Below, piece after piece: positions 61,631-64,000 of a stretch of 64,000 nt of DNA. The position numbers and the translations under genes are program-made. Every line of letters starts with the position of its first letter. Position 1 is the stretch's first letter. Below the pieces are notes generated by a model. It worked only from the letters and a program-made list of their open reading frames with translations, did no database searches and was not told where the DNA came from. The DNA comes from Pontibacter sp. Tf4 (lineage in GTDB: Bacteria > Bacteroidota > Bacteroidia > Cytophagales > Hymenobacteraceae), in the NCBI RefSeq assembly GCF_014212495.1, contig NZ_JACKZC010000003.1:124001-188000 (forward strand). The letters run 5' to 3'.

Positions 61631-62896
61631 CTAAATTCCCGGCTTTACCAACTGCCACCACACCTCATTGCCATTCTCCTTCTTTATAGTATAAGCAACC
61701 AGTAAGTCCGTATCATTTATAGTTGCGATGACCGGGTACACGGCACTTCCGTTGGCTGCTGTCAGTTGGGTTGTTTTTAAGTGGGCGCCGTTATCGTTTC
61801 TGATCTGTAAACCGATGTAATTGTTGGGTTTGCTGCTATCGTTGCCGCGCTCGTCCCAGACTACGGCCAGTTTACCATTGTCAAACGTACTTAGTTGCGG
61901 ATGCCGGGCAGCCGGGGCGTTGCTGATCGTTTCGCGGGGAGTAAATGTTTTACCAGCTTCTTTCTGGCTATAGTATACGCCGCTGCCACCGCCCATTGTA
62001 AACCAGGCATAATGCATCCCGAATTTATTAGACACCATCGCCGGACCAGTGTGCGGACAACCATCGATCACCCAGTTGTCGGCGCTGATGCGTTCAGGCT
62101 TAGAGAAGGTTTTACCACCATCTACAGAAACCAGGTGCATCATGTCGCGGATGCTGTCGTTCAGGATGCCGCGGTAAGCTACGTGCAGTTGCTGTGCCTG
62201 GTCTAAATACAGGTCGGTGCGGCAGCATTGGCAGAGTTGCCTGTCGATTACTTTCTCCCCCACAAAACCGTTACGGCCATTGGTGCTGGCAAAATATAAA
62301 CTGGAACCCTCCTTATCCGAATCTTTGCGCGAGTCAAGCCAGATAGCCCCTATTTCGCCGTTCGGCAGCACTTCCATGTCAAAATAGCGCTCGTCAATGC
62401 TGTTCACGGTGTCTTCAGCCAGCTGCCTGGCTGTAGTCCAGCTTTTACCCCCGTCAAACGACTGTGTATAGAAAACGAGGCCGGCATAGCTGTTCTTCGG
62501 GTTCGGGTTGCTTACCGGGAACATGGCCATAATGTCGCCATTCTCCCGGAAAAGGATTTTGGGCAGGTTCTCGTCGTGCGGGTGTACCGCGCTGGTAGTT
62601 GGTATAGTTTGCGGGTTGCCAAAGATTTTTCCACCGTCTTCCGACACGGCGTAGACCATCTTGTAATGATCCAGCGTATCAGTAGCCTGCACCCAGCTCA
62701 GTACTACGTTCCCGTTATGGTCTTTGGTAAGGAAAGGGCACGAAGCCGATAAGCCCTTTGCCGAAATAAGGGTTGGAGTAGACGGAGCTTCTGTCGTTTC
62801 TGCAGGGTTCTCCGCCTTTTTCTGCTGGTTGCAACCCGCCACTATAAGCAGGGCAGCCAGAAAGCAGGTGTATAGAAAGTTGAAAGTGCGTGTCAT
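61631..62896 (-). CDS. Sialidase-fold (BNR repeat) lipoprotein
   Basis: 421 residues. Lipobox VAGC (Cys22). Asp-box motifs SEDGGKIF, SFDGGKSWTT and SVDGGKTFSK show a six-bladed sialidase-type propeller. A CQCCR cluster lies in the middle (RQLCQCCRTDLYL), and HPHDEN and GCPHTGP contain His/Cys that could bind metal. No clear sialidase catalytic set, so the enzyme activity is doubtful. It follows the TonB receptor gene by 21 bases on the same strand, so it may be its surface or periplasmic partner, possibly for metal or chelate uptake. Confidence 0.8.
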   Translation of the reverse strand: MTRTFNFLYTCFLAALLIVAGCNQQKKAENPAETTEAPSTPTLISAKGLSASCPFLTKDHNGNVVLSWVQATDTLDHYKMVYAVSEDGGKIFGNPQTIPTTSAVHPHDENLPKILFRENGDIMAMFPVSNPNPKNSYAGLVFYTQSFDGGKSWTTARQLAEDTVNSIDERYFDMEVLPNGEIGAIWLDSRKDSDKEGSSLYFASTNGRNGFVGEKVIDRQLCQCCRTDLYLDQAQQLHVAYRGILNDSIRDMMHLVSVDGGKTFSKPERISADNWVIDGCPHTGPAMVSNKFGMHYAWFTMGGGSGVYYSQKEAGKTFTPRETISNAPAARHPQLSTFDNGKLAVVWDERGNDSSKPNNYIGLQIRNDNGAHLKTTQLTAANGSAVYPVIATINDTDLLVAYTIKKENGNEVWWQLVKPGI

Positions 62897-62917
62897 GGTT
62901 TGTGCGGATTTTATAGT

Positions 62918-64000
62918 TTAGTTGGCCTTTGCGCCAAAAGTGTAGCCAACACCAACGTGAATGGTTCGTGGCGCGCCCTGGCGGTAACTTTTGCCATAGC
63001 TATATTTGTCTGCAGTAGTCGCGTATAGTTCATTGGTCAGGTTCAGGACGTTGGTCCATAGTTCCAGACCGCCAATCGTGTAGCCGATGCGTGCGTTCAG
63101 CAGGTCGTAGCCATTATATTTTTCAGAGTTGGCTGCATCCAGGTAATACTTGCCCATGTGCTGCCACTCCAGCCCCAGCCGCAGGCCTTTTACCATAGCC
63201 GGTTTGTACACAACTTCGGTGTTGCTGATAAAGCGTGGGGCCGTTGCCATTTCTTTGCCGTTCAGCTCCATGCCTTTTTCAGAGAAGTTGATGTAAGTAT
63301 GCCGGGCATTAGTGCCGCTGAAGCGGAAGTTCAGGTTCTCAACAGGAGCGTACTTCAGGGTATACTCCACGCCACGGTGGCGCGTGCGGCCGGCATTCTG
63401 GTTCTCATAAGAGCCATCTTCTAACCTCACCGACACGATCTCATTTGTTCCGTCCAGTTGGTACAGGCTTACATCCAGGTAACCTCTGGTATTGGCAAAA
63501 CTGATCCAGCCACCCAGCTCATAGTTGTTATAGTTAGCAGGTTTCAGGGTTGGCACCTGCACGCCGCGGTATAGTTCGGTTATCTGCGGAGGCGTAAAGC
63601 CCACGCTATAGTTGGCATAAACTCCTTTGTCCTTGCCCAGGTCGTAGGTCATACCTAGTTTTGGTGTCAGGCTTTTAAAACCGTTTTTCTCGTCGGGAGC
63701 ACCTGTAAAAGCGCCCGGCTGCAGGTGGTTGTCGAAGTTAAAATCGAGGCGGTCGTAGCGCAGGGCAGCCACCGCTTTCAGCCGCTCTACAGGGTTGATC
63801 TCGAACTGGGTGTAAACGGCGGTGTTCAGCAGGTCTACGCTATAGTTTGTCAGCAAAGTGCCGGTCTGGCTATAGTTGGTATACTTGCCAGTGGCATCGC
63901 GGTCAATCTCTGTCAGTTCTGCTTCGTAAGTTGCCGGGCTATAGTCTGCGCTGATTCCACTGATAAGCTGTGCATTCAGGAACGGGAACAAGGTTTTATG
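62918..64000 (-). CDS. TonB-dependent receptor, C-terminal part (5' end outside window)
   Basis: The frame is open through the right edge of the window; about 360 residues of the beta-barrel are visible. Repeating amphipathic strands ending in aromatic residues (KAVAALRYDRLDFNFDNH, GVYANYSVGFTPPQITELYRG, NYELGGWISF) and the NVLNLTNELYATT and TIHVGVGYTF end are typical of the TonB_dep_Rec barrel, outer membrane. The GFxPPxxxELYRG segment is like siderophore/FecA-type receptors. The plug domain is outside. Forms an operon with the following sialidase-fold lipoprotein. Confidence 0.92.
   Translation of the reverse strand, partial: HKTLFPFLNAQLISGISADYSPATYEAELTEIDRDATGKYTNYSQTGTLLTNYSVDLLNTAVYTQFEINPVERLKAVAALRYDRLDFNFDNHLQPGAFTGAPDEKNGFKSLTPKLGMTYDLGKDKGVYANYSVGFTPPQITELYRGVQVPTLKPANYNNYELGGWISFANTRGYLDVSLYQLDGTNEIVSVRLEDGSYENQNAGRTRHRGVEYTLKYAPVENLNFRFSGTNARHTYINFSEKGMELNGKEMATAPRFISNTEVVYKPAMVKGLRLGLEWQHMGKYYLDAANSEKYNGYDLLNARIGYTIGGLELWTNVLNLTNELYATTADKYSYGKSYRQGAPRTIHVGVGYTFGAKAN

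Noticed and set aside
1-64000. rRNA, tRNA or riboswitch genes
   Set aside because: I looked for tRNA T-loop-like GGTTCGAATCC patterns and rRNA segments and saw none; a covariance-model scan would be decisive.

Overview
The window reads as chromosome of a Bacteroidota bacterium, most likely Hymenobacteraceae (Pontibacter-like). The signs are Bacteroidota-only families (SWFGD-like, DUF4625-like and DUF983-type proteins, a LytS/LytTR pair, TonB receptor, AraC and Crp regulators), lipoproteins with acidic residues after the lipobox Cys, promoters of the TAnnTTTG type with no strong Shine-Dalgarno sites, and a decamer palindrome AACTATAGTT present in extraordinary excess. The genus is an inference. 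I saw no rRNA, tRNA or CRISPR.

Layout. 1-4.6 kb: end of an MFS transporter, an AraC regulator divergent from an AldB/ExaC-type aldehyde dehydrogenase with its DUF779 partner, and an ankyrin lipoprotein. 5-11.3 kb: a sulfide/persulfide block with a CstB-like persulfide dioxygenase-rhodanese, a Crp/Fnr regulator, a TSUP exporter, a rhodanese, two half-size YeeE/YedE proteins, a small Cys-containing secreted protein and a TlpA-like thioredoxin. Three of its transcription units, plus the ADP-forming acetyl-CoA synthetase at 16.6-18.7 kb, carry a TGTGAC-N4-GTCAC-like palindrome exactly 22 nt upstream of a TAnnTTTG-like box, which suggests a Crp-activated regulon. 11.7-16.3 kb: a stressosome operon (RsbR, RsbS, RsbT, RsbX-like phosphatase, and a fusion of an RsbT-like domain with a histidine kinase) facing a single-domain response regulator. 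18.8-23.3 kb: small proteins, a frameshifted SulP transporter and an arylsulfatase. 23.8-32.7 kb: PQQ sugar dehydrogenase, YceI protein, two cold-shock proteins, an ABC ATPase, an Ig-like lipoprotein, a GIY-YIG protein and HrpB helicase.

32.75-36.25 kb is a clearly AT-rich insert with an unknown protein, a D12-class DNA adenine methylase and a ParB-like protein in a tight operon, plus a small unknown gene: a candidate defence or DNA-modification module. 35.9-39.4 kb holds a REP-associated tyrosine transposase (RAYT) with its own family of REP palindromes, one of which replaces the 5' part of an ArsR gene. 38-53 kb: ASCH and membrane proteins, a subtilase, a DUF4403-like protein, a disordered Gly/Arg/Asp/Tyr-rich protein, SDR, acyl-CoA ligase, a duplicated-domain secreted protein, and a LytS/LytTR system. 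53-64 kb: FrnE-like DsbA protein, GAF protein, a MacAB-like export system, DUF1543, VOC, D-aminoacylase-like amidohydrolase, RluE-like pseudouridine synthase, a repeat-filled gap, then a TonB receptor (cut by the window end) followed by a sialidase-fold lipoprotein.

The observations I rate highest are the AACTATAGTT iterated palindrome, the fixed-spacing Crp regulon, the ParB-like/adenine-methylase island, the RAYT/REP family, and a SulP reading frame broken exactly at a T_TTT_TTA slippery heptamer.
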